NCBI GenBank assembly: GCA_921293015.1
Contig: OV121092.1
Coordinates: 47,267,064 to 47,331,063 of the forward strand
Direction of reading: 5' to 3'
DNA: 64,000 nucleotides
Source of the DNA: Phorcus lineatus
Lineage: Eukaryota > Mollusca > Gastropoda > Trochida > Trochidae
Positions 46,760 through 59,600 of this stretch are shown here, piece after piece. A program made the position numbers and the translations under genes. Each line of letters begins with the position of its first letter. Position 1 is the stretch's first letter. Below the pieces are notes generated by a model, which saw nothing but the letters and a program-made list of their open reading frames with translations, had not been told where the DNA came from and did not search any database.

Positions 46760-47600
46760 TTTATCCCCTGCAACAATGGAGTGGCGGAGGGTATTAAAAT
46801 GGGCACTGTCCTTCTGTCCATCTGTCCTTCGGTCCGTTGCATATTGTGTCAGGCTCATAACTTTTTAACAAATAAACCAATTTATTTCAAACTTGTCATG
46901 GAAGTTTAGATAATATATAATGATGTGTCATTATTACTTATAATCTAATTTTGATCAAATTTGGTATGAAGAGGCATAATTACATGAAGGTGCGTCATGA
47001 TTAATAATTTTGAAAATATTTTTGTAAAAATTGGTGTTTTTTAGGCAAAAGGTGCCGACTCAGTTAGAAAAACTGTTTCAAGTCCTGTCTGGTTCCTAAC
47101 TTCTAACTAGTCATCTGATTTTGATCACATTTGATAGTGATATACATAATTTTATAATTGTGTGTCATTAACAATTCTAAACTTTTTTTTCTATTTTGCG
47201 TTTTTTGGAAAGAAGATCCGCCATTTTTTGGAAAACAGTTTCGAGTCATGTTGAACTCATGATTTTAATCAAATCTGGTACAAAGATTCATAATTACATG
47301 AAGGTAAGTCGTGATTAATAATTTTTACTAATTGTTTTAAATTTTGCAAAATTCTCAAAATATGGTGTCTCTGTTTCAAAGTTGGTTTGAGATGGTACGT
47401 GTGTCCATATTAACAATTTTGAAAATATGTGTGTAAAACTTTTTGTTTTGGGAAAAAGCTAATTATTTGGGGAAAAAATGAACAAGTCATGTATGGATGT
47501 TCTCTTTTTTCGGGTTGTTTCAGGTCAAATTCATTATAGAGATCCAAAAATACATGAAGGTTGTATGAACAAAAAATAAATTAAGTATAAATTTTTTGGG
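46760..47600. repeat. Diverged interspersed repeat with internal 150-180 bp periodicity
   Basis: Starts with CCCTGCAACAATGGAGTGGC and a (GTCC)n-like tract, then GTGTCAGGCTCATAACTTTT. About four diverged copies follow of a segment like TTTTGATCAAATTTGGTA, then ATAATTACATGAAGGT, then GATTAATAATTTTGAAAATA. I cannot name the family and see no coding capacity. Confidence 0.5.
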
Positions 47601-48136
47601 CCCGAAATAATAACATCGATATCATGAAAGGCTGAAATCATCCAGTCTTCTCTGCCTTGGCTATTGTCTATTGGAATTTGTAAGTGTAAATTGTAAATAA
47701 TATTTGTAAAGTGTAAAGTTATTAAATAATTAATATTTGAAAAAAATTTTTTTGCGGGGATAGCGCTAGACCATGTCAGCTGCTTGTTTTTTTAATCAGT
47801 TATTTTGATTTATTCAGTAACAATTGTTATGGTAATATTGTTTACACAAATAGTCAGTTTTTATAGACAAATTATATGTCTAGAAATACATATCTAAACC
47901 ATTTAACTTACAAAATTAATGAAATCCTGAAAAAGGTTATAACGATTTTTACTTTTCATCAGCTGAAATGAATTGATGCAAATATGCCAATAAAATGTTT
48001 ACATACCCCTTGTTTGTTCTGAGTATTTCAACTAGGTAAGACCTGTTGTCCATCTCAATGAGGTTGTTAGAAGAGGGGTTCGCATCAGAGGTTTTTAATG
48101 AGAGGTTTTCTAAAATAAAGGTTTTTTTTTTATAGT

Positions 48137-49305
48137 GGTTCTGATTAGAGTGGTTCTGATGAGAGTGGTTCTGATGAGAGTGGTCTGATGAAAGTTCCGA
48201 TAAGAGTGATTCTGATGAAAGGGTTCTGATGAGAGTGGTTCTGATGAGAGTGGTTCTGATGAGAGTGGTTCTGATGAGAGTGGTTCTGATGAGAGTGGTC
48301 TGATGAAAGGGCTCTGATGAGAGTGGTTCTGATTAGAGTGGTTCTGATGAGAGTGGTTCTGATAAGAGGGTTCTGATAAGAGGGTTCTGATGAGTGGTTC
48401 TGATAAGAGGGTTCTGATGAGAGTGGTCTAATGAAAGGGTTCTGATGAGAGTGGTTCTGACAAGAGTGGTTCTGATGAGAGTGGTTCTGATGAAAGGGTT
48501 CTGATGAGAGTGGTTCTGATGAGAGTGGTTCTGATGAGAGTGGTTCTGATGAGAGTGGTTCTGATGAGAGTGGTTCTGATGAGAGTGGTTCTGATGAAAG
48601 GGTTCTGATAAGAGTGGTTCTGATAAGAGTGGTTCTGATGAGAGTGGTTCTGATGAGAGTGGTTCTGATGAGAGTGGGTCTGATGAGAGTGGTCTGATGA
48701 GTGGTTCTGATAAGAGTGGTTCTGATGAGTGGTTCTGATGAGTGGTTCTGATGAGAGTGGTTCTGATGAGAGTGGTTCCGATGAGAGTGGTTCTGATAAG
48801 AGGGTTCTGATAAGAGGGTTCTGATGAGTGGTTCTGATAAGAGGGTTCTGATGAAAGGGTTCTGATGAAAGGGTTCTGATGAGTGGTTCTGATGAGTGGT
48901 TCTGATGAGAGTGGTTCTGATGAGAGTGGTTCTGATGAGAGTGGTTCTGATGAAAGGGTTCTGATGAGAGTGGGTCTGATGAGAGTGGTTCTGATGAGAG
49001 TGGTCTAATGAAAGGGTTCTGATGAGTGGTTCTGATGAGAGTGGTTCTGATGAGAGTGGTTCTGATGAGAGTGGTTCTGATGAGAGTGGTTCTGATGAGA
49101 GTGGTTCTGATGAGAGTGGTTCCGATGAGAGTGGTTCCGATGAGAGTGGTTCCGATGAGAGTGGTTCCGATGAGAGTGGTTCCGATGAGAGTGGTTCCGA
49201 TAAGAGTGGTTCCGATAAGAGTGGTTCCAATAAGAGTGGTTCCAATAAGAGTGGTTCCAATAAGAGTGGTTCTGATAAGAGTGGTCTAATGAAAAGGTTC
49301 TGATT
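48137..49305. repeat. 15-bp minisatellite (TTCTGATGAGAGTGG), about 75 copies
   Basis: Most units are exactly 15 bp, with variants of 12-16 bp (for example TTCTGATGAGTGG, TTCTGATGAAAGGG, TTCCGATGAGAGTGG). Runs of single subtypes show local expansion. Because 15 is a multiple of three, long stop-free frames appear on both strands (SEPLSSEPL, SDESGSDES), but I regard these as by-products of the repeat. Confidence 0.9.
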
Positions 49306-49346
49306 AAAAGCGTTCTGAATAAGGGGTTTTAAAGAAAGTGATTCTG

Positions 49347-49439
49347 ATGGCTTGAAAGAAACATATATATATATCACATATTTAACACATTTTGGGAAAA
49401 AGCTAATTATTTGGGAAAAAAATGAACAAGTCATGTATG
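49347..49439. repeat. Junction of two ~47-bp segments that recur at 50460 and 47446
   Basis: 49347-49393 (ATGGCTTGAAAGAAACATAT and the following AT run) recurs at about 50460-50508. Immediately adjoining, 49390-49439 (TTTTGGGAAAAAGCTAATTA, then GAACAAGTCATGTATG) recurs at 47446-47495. The two copied pieces abut here. Confidence 0.7.
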
Positions 49440-51430
49440 TATTTTCAAGTTGGGAATGTTATTGCTCCTAATATTATCAACAAGGCAAGAATTGGTGCAG
49501 TGGGAAGGTTTCAAATCTGATAATATCCTGAAAAGGCAATTCTCTTTTATTGTATCTGTTTCATTAGCAGACTCAAGGGCAGATAACTGACAACAAACTT
49601 ACCTGAAGATCTATGGTTTCATGCATGGGGAACATGCGTTTCATAACCAATTGATTCAATTGCAGTTTCTTAGAGCTGAAAACACTTAAAGCTAACCGAA
49701 GACAACTGCAATTAAACTGTACAGGACAAGGTTTGGATTAAATTATAACAAACTCGTTGAATTTGTATCAAAATCACATTTATTTTGAAGGCACTTATTT
49801 CTCTGTTGTTCACAATCAACAGTCAGATGATTTCACTCCTTTGATGTAATACTATATATATATATATATATATATTTATATAATTTATGTCATAACTTTG
49901 TCATATCATATCATACATGAAAAGAATAACAAAGTGGTGTTCCCACAGCTCAAAGTTGGGACACTGATTGTAACCCATCCCGAAGATACAACCCTGGACC
50001 TCTGGCAGACTCTTTAGTCTCTCCTGAATGCAAAAGCTCTCTCATCTCACTACACTCAATTACACCTATTCCATCAAATCTATGCGAGTCGAAAAAGGTT
50101 TTATCAGCATATGATGGTTGTCTACAAGCTTTGAGCCAAGGGGAGACCACTCCATGCATCTCCCACAATTGAACAATCATATCACTCACACAATCATGTC
50201 ATGTATATACAATATCCCACCATAAATCAAACAGCAAAATTGATACCTCAATTCTTAAAACCCAACCTCTCTGATGTTACAATATCAAGACTAAATGAAA
50301 ACAAAAATTTCCAAAAAATATTTTTTTAAAGTTTTAATTTCCCAGGTAAACAACATGATCGTTATTATAAAACTGAGAACTATTAAACTTGAATTCACCT
50401 AAAGCTTTTTTGTTAATCTGTCAATCTATGTTCCATAAGAAAACTTTCCTTCTGATTTTATGGCTTGAAAGAAACATATATATATATATCACATATTTAA
50501 CACATTTGCAATGTATTTATCTATGCTAAGAAAAGCTCACTTCCTGTCTCTGTTGAAAGAAAAAAAATATCTGTAAACCTTTATTCAACCTGTGCCTTTC
50601 AATCTATGCAAGAAAGTTCATCTTAAAATGCTTATTTTCTTTCAGAAAGATTTTTTTTCTGTTACTGTCCATATTTTAAGAAAACTAATGTTGGGTTGTC
50701 CATGATATCACATAGATTCTAAAATATATAAATTCTAAACTTATTGTCTTCCCTAATATCCCTTATTAGCAGTTGAAATTCTTTTTCATCACTTAATTCA
50801 AACATTACATTACAAAATATTCAAGTAAAAATATAGTTTTAAGGAAAACATAAAATATCCAAAGAATTCAGCAATATAGGTAACACTATAATGTATGTAT
50901 GTAAGTATGTATGTATATAAATATTGAAAAATGTATTTCTGATATGAAAATCCTGTTATCCATTATGAAAAATGACAAAGAACACAATTATTAATTTTCT
51001 TGATTTCATTCAGGATTTTATATCCCTTTTATATTTTTAATTTTAATTGTTTTAAATCAAGATCACATAGATAAATTGTTTTTACATTTGGGATAAACAA
51101 TTGTTAGACTTTATTATTTAGCAAGTTATTGTTTCTCAATATAAGCTTTGTTATAATATATAGATTGTTAGTTGCAATGAAACATCTCATTATTTGTGAT
51201 AACGGAACATACCTGTAATGCATCATGAAAATATTGATGATAAACAGCATGTAATAAATAAACATAACATCCTGGACAAAAACTAACCCGCACAAAACAG
51301 CTGACCACAAAATATCCCATAGGACAGCAAAAATATTTAAGCTCTTTGAAAATGACCTGGGTCCCACAACTGATTAACAAAACTTGCATGGAATGTAAGT
51401 AACAGAAGCCTCCCACTCCTCATAACTAGT
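49440..51430. other. Intergenic DNA with a TA microsatellite
   Basis: No gene is recognised. A (TA)n tract lies at about 49853-49880 and a GTAT-type tract near 50894-50920. A 79-codon minus-strand frame at 49950-50189 is less AT-rich than its surroundings but has no recognisable domain. Confidence 0.45.
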
Positions 51431-51434
51431 TCCT

Positions 51435-51934
51435 GTTACCATAGCAACACACATACTGAACTGTATCTGTGATGCCATAGTTTGAAACATAAATGTCAAT
51501 GATGATTGATATTCATCATGGGAAACAAGAACAGCTTTGACAACTGTTACCATGGATACATTTAGTTTGTGAAACCATAGCAACAAGCACCATGTTTTCC
51601 CTTGGCAACAGATTTTACATGTAAACACAGAAACTGACAGTCTGTTCTATTCCAACAGATGATAGTTGCCATAGCAACAACTACATTGTGATACCTTAAG
51701 AAATACCATGTTTTTCCATAAATTAGGGGATTCAATTTTCAGACATAGCCAAAAGTGAGGAAAATCACATAACAATATGCACAACATAGATTTGATGTTA
51801 TAGCGAATGATGTGTCATGTTACCATTGGAATATAGAAATACCACACATGTTGTAATAGAAACTGTTACCATAGCAACGCATACTTTTTTAAACAAATAT
51901 AGGGAAACCCATTATTTCATTTAACCATAGCAAC
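51435..51934. promoter_or_regulatory. Cluster of X-box-like (RFX-type) motifs
   Basis: Six matches to the X-box pattern GTTNCCATRGNAAC occur in 500 bp: 51435-51448 and 51865-51878 (GTTACCATAGCAAC), 51665-51678 (GTTGCCATAGCAAC), 51546-51559 (GTTACCATGGATAC), and two half-matches ending CCATAGCAAC at 51571-51584 and 51919-51934. A further one (GTTTCCATGGTAAC) is at 52958-52971. RFX factors bind this palindrome, classically near ciliary genes. Here the sites lie 1.7-2.2 kb beyond the GalNAc-transferase stop codon. Function is inferred only from sequence. Confidence 0.5.
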
Positions 51935-53660
51935 AGGAATGTTTCCACTGTTGAACAGGATATGATATATTATAAATATATACAGTCTTGTAAACAAACA
52001 CACAAGCGGCAAACAGGCATGAGTAAATAATTACACTTTGGCAATTTTCTTGTGAATTTAAGTGCACTTGTGTGCATACATAAGCAGTATATGGATTGTT
52101 AATACTTATTCAGGGCCAAGTTTTATAATGATGAGCCCTGGTAATGGATGTTGTAGACAAATTATTCAAGAATTCAAACGATGGAAAGCAAAGAGATTTT
52201 AACAATTTTCAGAGACAAACTTATAAATAAATCAACACTTTGGCAGTTAAATTATATTTGAAACATCTGATCAACTACTTTATTGTTTCAAATTTTCATA
52301 AAATTGTATGTTATCACTTGACTGCATATTCTAAACAAATCTTAAAATGTTTCATTATTTTTTTAAATAAAAAATATGAGCACTATAAATACTAAATGCA
52401 AGAAATGTTGGCAGATAATAGATAAAACTATAAATCTTCTACCTAATGGAATTGTTTTAACAGTTAAAGAGTGGCAAGGAGATCATGTAACGCTTCAGCA
52501 AACAGAAACACCATGCTGCATTCAGTGATGTTATCCTCTGTCAGTCAACATTACATCTAGGGAAACCATCACCACAGCAACCATCAACTTTACCTTAACG
52601 AAACATTTTCTAAAAAGTATGCAATCACATGTGTAAGTAATTGCAAAGAGTGAACAAAATCAAATGATGAATATGTCTACAGAAATTGTACAGGGTGAAA
52701 ATCTAAGATGAATATTTTAAGAATTTCATTTGACCACAATTCTCCTCCACAATGAATAATGCCAATCCAGATATATATATAAAATCTGACACCATGGATA
52801 TGGTAATTTCCCTACACATAATGTTGACTGTACAGAATATATTGATGGAGCAGGGAATGAAACAAGGCAGATCCACTGTACCACAGTCTACAGTCAGGGT
52901 TGGACCAAACAATGATGTGGAATGTTATCTCTGTTTCTGTATCCAAGTAAGTTTCTGGTTTCCATGGTAACACAAAACAAGCAGAGTAATCATAAAATTC
53001 TGGAAATGTTGATATTTCATACAAAACCCCACATGTATGTGGTGAAAAAAAACATTGAAATGCCAATAACATTTTATACAATAATTATTTTCTGACATAT
53101 CCCCCGAAGGAAGCTCGTTCAATGATTGATTGTGATTTGACTAATTTTAGTCATGTGAAGTTCAAAATAAACTTCCACAGGTCCAACACAACTGTTCCTC
53201 CCTTGTAATGAAATGGATTTCCTGATCAACTAAATGAATTTAAAGAATATAGTTTCTTATAGAGTTCTTTTGTGAATTCCATTCCTTGGGAATGCAACAA
53301 TGGTGATGACTTTCTGCTTCAAAATAGAATGTCATCACTCACTTATTCTTCTTGTCTCCTGTCAGTGATGTCCACAATAGGTAATCACTAAAATTCTTAG
53401 AATGTTCTTTCATGAAGACACAAATGAAGATGAAACAGTTGTCCCCGAAGCTCAGCGGTTATATTAGCAGCATCTTGTAGTACAGCATTACTCAGACATC
53501 ATCCACAGTTCACATAGAAACACAACAAATATAGTCGGCAAGAGTTATCCTTCCTTTCAGCAATGAGGTGAGGAGGTCAAGGTTACAGTTTTTGACCAAT
53601 CACAGGCGAGATACGATATGTAGTTGCATAGTGAGAGGGACACATGGCAGAGAGTTAGCT
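51935..53660. other. 3' flank of the GalNAc-transferase gene; no other gene seen
   Basis: Contains a further X-box-like motif at 52958-52971. The 3' untranslated region should extend downward from 53660, but I could not choose a single polyadenylation signal with confidence. Confidence 0.4.
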
Positions 53661-56600
53661 TTAAGTGTTTCGTATAATTCCACTGGGTGCTTTCTTCTTC
53701 CACTGCCACAACTGGCGGTCTATACCCGAACACGGTCTCATCTGGAGCTTCTTACCATCTATGGAAACTTCCGCACACTTCTGAGTGTTCACATGGACCA
53801 GCGTGTTATCCTGAAAAATAAAGATGAATCAAAGTAATGTCTTGAGGAGTTTTATAAAAGATCATACGAAGGAGAAGAAGTAACAAGTAACACGGATAGT
53901 AACTTTTGTTATAGCTATTATTGCAACTTTTGTCCAAAGCTGCGATATGTGTGGTTTTTTGGACACAACCCGGGAACAAAGTTCAGACCCATTTAGTCCT
54001 CCTTTATTTTACACCTCTGGATATTACTGCATCCAGGTTTCAGTAGCGTCTGGACTTGTTGTGGGTTGTTGTCATTATCATTCAGTATTTATCATTCAAG
54101 ACTAGTATTTACACCATTACCTTTCATTCATAGCAGTGAAGAAGGTCCAACTTATTCTCTTTCAATTCTTAAATGTATAAGTACTCTCCAAGTTACAGGT
54201 CGAGCAACAGTCATTTCATTCATTGTTTCAAAGATAAATTTCAGTGCAATGGAGAGTTTAGAATCTTTACCTCTTTATACTGCCACTCTTGGTTTCCCTT
54301 TTGGCCATGACAGGGATAGATGATGACGTCATCACCGCCAGAGTAGTCAAGGCAACCGTCATCACGTCTGATCTCCCCTGCCTTACTCATCATCCAGTAC
54401 TGCAACAATACACAGGCATAAAGCTTTACTCTCTCTCTGTTGATTGCAGCACAAACACTGCACTGTGCTTTTCCCTGTATCTGTTCTTCTTGCTACATAC
54501 TTGATAAATAGTAGCAATAGGATATTTGAAGATTGTTGGTCAAAGACTAAACCAAAGAAACAAACTGCTTCCCTAGCACACTACATAAGCTAGTGACCGT
54601 CATGGTTGAGACCTGCCCCACAAGACATATAATGAGTCTCCATCACTGGCTAACTTTAGACTTGCTCCAACCAACAAATTCATGATTTCAATAACCTGCA
54701 CTAACTGTGACTTTGATTTGAGTGAAGCCCTCATCAAGGAGCAGTGGGAGATTCCTCCTAGGAGATTTCTGATAAGACAATCAAGTTCAGCTGTATAGAC
54801 TGAAGAGCTGGCACAGAAAGTGAGGAAATGCAGCAGAACTTGAACAGGCCGGTGATTGAGACTGGCGCATATACGTCACATATTCTGAATGGACTGTTAC
54901 TGATGTAAATATAACCATGTTGACTTGTTGCCCCCTGTTTTTATGTGAGGGATCACCTTGAATATATTACACATCTGGATTCTGCCTTGGTTATAACCTA
55001 TGTGAGGGATCACCTTGAAGTTATAATACATCTGGTTTCTGCCTTGGTTGTAACATATGTGAGGGATTACCTTGAAGATATTACATATCTGGATTCTGCC
55101 TTGGTTGCTACATATGTGAGGGATCACCTTGAAGATATAACATATCTGGTTTCTGCCTTGGTTGCTACGTATGTGAGGGATCACCTTGAATATATTACAT
55201 ATCAGGTTTCTGTGACAATTGCAAGAGTTGCAAGATTAACAAGAGAACTGAGGAATCACTATTCAACAATGACATACCTGGTTTCCGCCCTGGTTGTGAC
55301 AGGGCCACATGTTGACGGCCTTGTGGTAGTTGTGGTGGTCCACCGGACTGTCAATACACATGGGCTTGGCCTTGCTCCGGATCTGAAGCACCATCATATG
55401 TTACAGAGAGGGACAGCGTATGGAGATTAAACATTGCTGAATGAAATGGCCCTAGTTGTCCACCTAAATTTGCCATCACTTCAAAACTCCTGATTAACAC
55501 ACTTAAGCTGCTGTCAGAGTTTGTGAAATCTAAAGCTGATACTGTCACACCTCATATTAACTTAAATCCTGTCTTAGGCATCTAAATATTTTTTTATCTC
55601 AGATAATTATGTTTATAAAAGAGGAATACATTCCTTAACATGAAATAGTTATCTGGATTGGAATGGTGGATCAATGAAAGACTATGGAATGATACTGAAC
55701 TCTGCATTGGCTTTGAACTTGACCATAGGTATAATTTATTTTCCTCTCAATGAGGTTTGGACAGCTCTATAATAATAAGATAATTTCTGCCTTAAATAAA
55801 AAAACTCAACATTTTCGTATTAAGGATCACAATATCTAGTGTATTAGAAATTCTTGAACACTTTTACATTCCTCATTTTCAAATATTATATCAAAACCAT
55901 GAACAAGTTTTTAATGTCTTTTTATCTAAATATGTCAAAATTGAATTCATATACATATCATATTTTATTGACATAGAAAATAAAGATAGAGAAGCTCACC
56001 TCGCCAGACGCTACAGCTTCTCCAGGCACGAAGAGGTCAGGGTAGATGTTCTTCACGAACCAGTCGAAGCTCTTGCACTGCAGCCTCTTTCTGAGGGCCC
56101 GCCTCTCGCTCACGTCACCAAAGTCTCCCTGCCAGATGATATTACATCATTTTATATGGGAACTGTAAATAATGCCACTCTTAGAAGTGAGTGGTTTGGT
56201 ACTGAGAGAAGTAAAAAAATACAGATGACATGATATGATAAGGTATTCCGTATTGCCACGGCTTGCCACGCCCCTCTGACCTTTAACCCGACCCAATTCA
56301 GCGGCCTGAATCCCTATATTCCATCTTGAACTAAACATGATAAAAATCCCAAATTATAATGATAATGTAAAATGCTTACCAAATCAAAATTGAATCTTTC
56401 ATAATAGTAGTTTTTGTAGTCATCCATCCAAACCTCGGCCAAACGGACTGAATTTTTCTTGACTACGTTGACACCCGTCTTCCACTTGTAGGGACTTCTC
56501 TTGCGGAATATGTGACCCACGTGGGAACATGGGATGATCTCTAGAGATCCTCCACACATCCATATCTGCACGTGGAAAACAACATGATTATGATGGATGG

Positions 56601-59600
56601 ATTTATAGACATGATGACTGCCTATATCTTAAACATGTATTTCTGTTTCTTTTAATGTTTCTTGAATTAGAAAATTCATCATATATGAATATACTACTTG
56701 ATCTTAATTCTATTCATACAGTACGAGATGATTGAAGGTGAGAGGTAAATGTCTAAACCAGATATGTAGGTTTCATAGTTGATTTGTTAAATTAAGTTAG
56801 AAAAAACATCTTTTACATTGCATTACTGCATAACACGTGTGTAATATCTGATAGAATTCAAGTGACAAAATTTACAATATTTGACCAAATGCAGAAGACC
56901 TACCCTAAATTAAAGCTCATCAGATCTAAAAGACCTACCTGTACCCAAAATGAAAGCTCATCAGATCTACGAGACCTACCCAAAATGAAAGCTCATCAGA
57001 TCTACGAGACCTACCCAAAATGAAAGCTCATCAGATCTACGAGACCTACCCTAAATGAAAGCTCATCAGATCTATGATACCTACCCTAAATGAAAGCTCA
57101 TCAGATCTATGATACCTACCCTAAATGAAAGCTCATCAGATCTACGAGACCTACCCTAAATGAAAGTTCCCAGATCTACGAGACCTACCCTAAATGAGAG
57201 CTCATCAGATCTACGAGACCTACCCTAAATGAGAGCTCATCAGATCTACGAGACCTACCCTAAATGAGAGCTCATCAGATCTACGAGACTTACCCTAAAT
57301 GAAAGCTCATCAGATCTACGAGACCTACCCTAAATGAAAGCTCATCAGATCTATGATACCTACCCTAAATGAAAGCTCATCAGATCTACGAGACCTACCC
57401 TAAATGAAAGCTCATCAGATCTATGATACCTACCCTAAATGAGAGCTCATCAGATCTACAAGACCTACCCTAAATGAAAGCTCATCAGATCTACGAGACT
57501 TACCCTAAATGAAAGCTCATCAGATCTACGAGACCTACCCTAAATGAAAGCTCATCAGATCTATGATACCTACCCTAAATGAAAGCTCATCAGATCTATG
57601 ATACCTACCCTAAATGAAAGCTCATCAGATCTATGATACCTACCCTAAATGAGAGCTCATCAGATCTACGAGACCTACCCTAAATGAAAGCTCATCAGAT
57701 CTACGAGACCTACCCTAAATGAAAGCTCATCAGATCTACGAGACCTACCCTAAATGAGAGCTCATCAGATCTACAAGACTTACCCTAAATGAGAGCTCAT
57801 CAGATCTACGAGACCTACCCTAAATGAGAGCTCATCAGATCTACGAGACTTACCCTAAATGAAAGCTCATCAGATCTACGAGACCTACCCGAAATAAAAA
57901 GCTCCTCAGATCTACGAGACCTACCCTAAATGAAAGCTCATCAGATCTACGAGACCTACCCTAAATGAAAGCTCATCAGATCTACGAGACCTACCCTAAA
58001 TGAAAGCTCATCAGATCTACGAGACCTACCCTAAATGAAAGCTCATCAGATCTATGATACCTACCCTAAATGAAAGCTCATCAGATCTATGATACCTACC
58101 CTAAATGAAAGCTCCTCAGATCTACGAGACCTACCCTAAATGAAAGCTCATCAGATCTACGAGACTTACCCTAAATGAAAGCTCATCAGATCTACGAGAC
58201 TTACCCTAAATGAAAGCTCATCAGATCTATGATACCTACCCTAAATGAAAGCTCCTCAGATCTACGAGACCTACCCGAAATAAAAAGCTCCTCAGATCTA
58301 CGAGACCTACCCTAAATGAAAGCTCATCAGATCTACGAGACCTACCCTAAATGAAAGCTCATCAGATCTACGAGACCTACCCTAAATGAAAGCTCATCAG
58401 ATCTACGAGACCTACCCTAAATGAAAGCTCATCAGATCTATGATACCTACCCTAAATGAAAGCTCATCAGATCTACGAGACCTACCCTAAATGAAAGCTC
58501 ATCAGATCTACGAGACCTACCCTAAATGAAAGCTCATCAGATCTACGAGACCTACCCTAAATGAAAGCTCATCAGATCTATGATACCTACCCTAAATGAA
58601 AGCTCATCAGATCTATGATACCTACCCTAAATGAAAGCTCCTCAGATCTACGAGACCTACCCTAAATGAAAGCTCATCAGATCTACGAGACTTACCCTAA
58701 ATGAAAGCTCATCAGATCTACGAGACTTACCCTAAATGAAAGCTCATCAGATCTACGAGACTTACCCTAAATGAAAGCTCATCAGATCTACGAGACCTAC
58801 CCTAAATGAAAGCTCATCAGATCTACGAGACCTACCCTAAATGAAAGCTCATCAGATCTATGATACCTACCCTAAATGAAAGCTCATCAGATCTATGATA
58901 CCTACCCTAAATGAAAGCTCCTCAGATCTACGAGACCTACCCTAAATGAAAGCTCATCAGATCTACGAGACTTACCCTAAATGAAAGCTCATCAGATCTA
59001 CGAGACCTACCCTAAATGAAAGCTCATCAGATCTACGAGACTTACCCTAAATGAAAGCTCATCAGATCTACGAGACTTACCCTAAATGAAAGCTCATCAG
59101 ATCTACATGACCTACCCTAAATGAAAGCTCATCAGATCTACGAGACCTACCCTAAATGAAAGCTCCAAGTTCTCTCCTCCCCAGATGTCCATACCCGGAT
59201 CGTATGTTCCGAGATAGTTAAAATATTCTCGACTGATCGCAAACAAACCCCCGGCCATCGTAGGGGACCTGCATAGAACAGAAACAGGGTCAATAATGAG
59301 TTATCATTTTTTTTATTACAAGTTCTTTCATTCATTTTCTTCAACATTGCAAATCTAATGGTGGCATGGACAAACCCCTATCTTCATTACAATTTCCTCA
59401 ATTCACTGCATCAATTCTTATAAATGCAATATTACAAACATTAGCACAGAATGTTGTGAATAGTTAATAATAGTTCAAAGTAAATATTTTATTCCTTTAA
59501 AAATTTAGTCTAACAGAAGCAAGGCAGATGTGCATGTTTTCTCAGGTAAATATAACAGCATCTATAAATTGTGGAGCATCATATTCAACACACTAAATGA

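Noticed and set aside
48145-49434. A 429-codon minus-strand open frame rich in SEPLS, HQNHS and IRTTL repeats, with overlapping plus-strand SDESG frames
   Set aside because: The peptide pattern changes among three frames within the array because some units are not multiples of three. A selected repeat protein would keep one pattern. The openness on both strands follows from a 15-bp unit lacking stops.
49950-50189. A 79-codon minus-strand frame with unusually balanced base composition
   Set aside because: No domain, no splice-linked neighbours and no homologue that I recognise. It could be a decayed exon or transposon piece, but this cannot be supported.
54897-55430. Open frames of 95 (-) and 161 (+) codons across the 55-bp repeats
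   Set aside because: Both come from the minisatellite and the adjacent lectin exon. The minus frame carries repeats of the exon end (NQGRNQ) but has no splice route into the gene.
56892-59166. A CRISPR-like regular repeat array
   Set aside because: The units are contiguous without unique spacers, the genome is eukaryotic and the array lies in an intron. It is a minisatellite.
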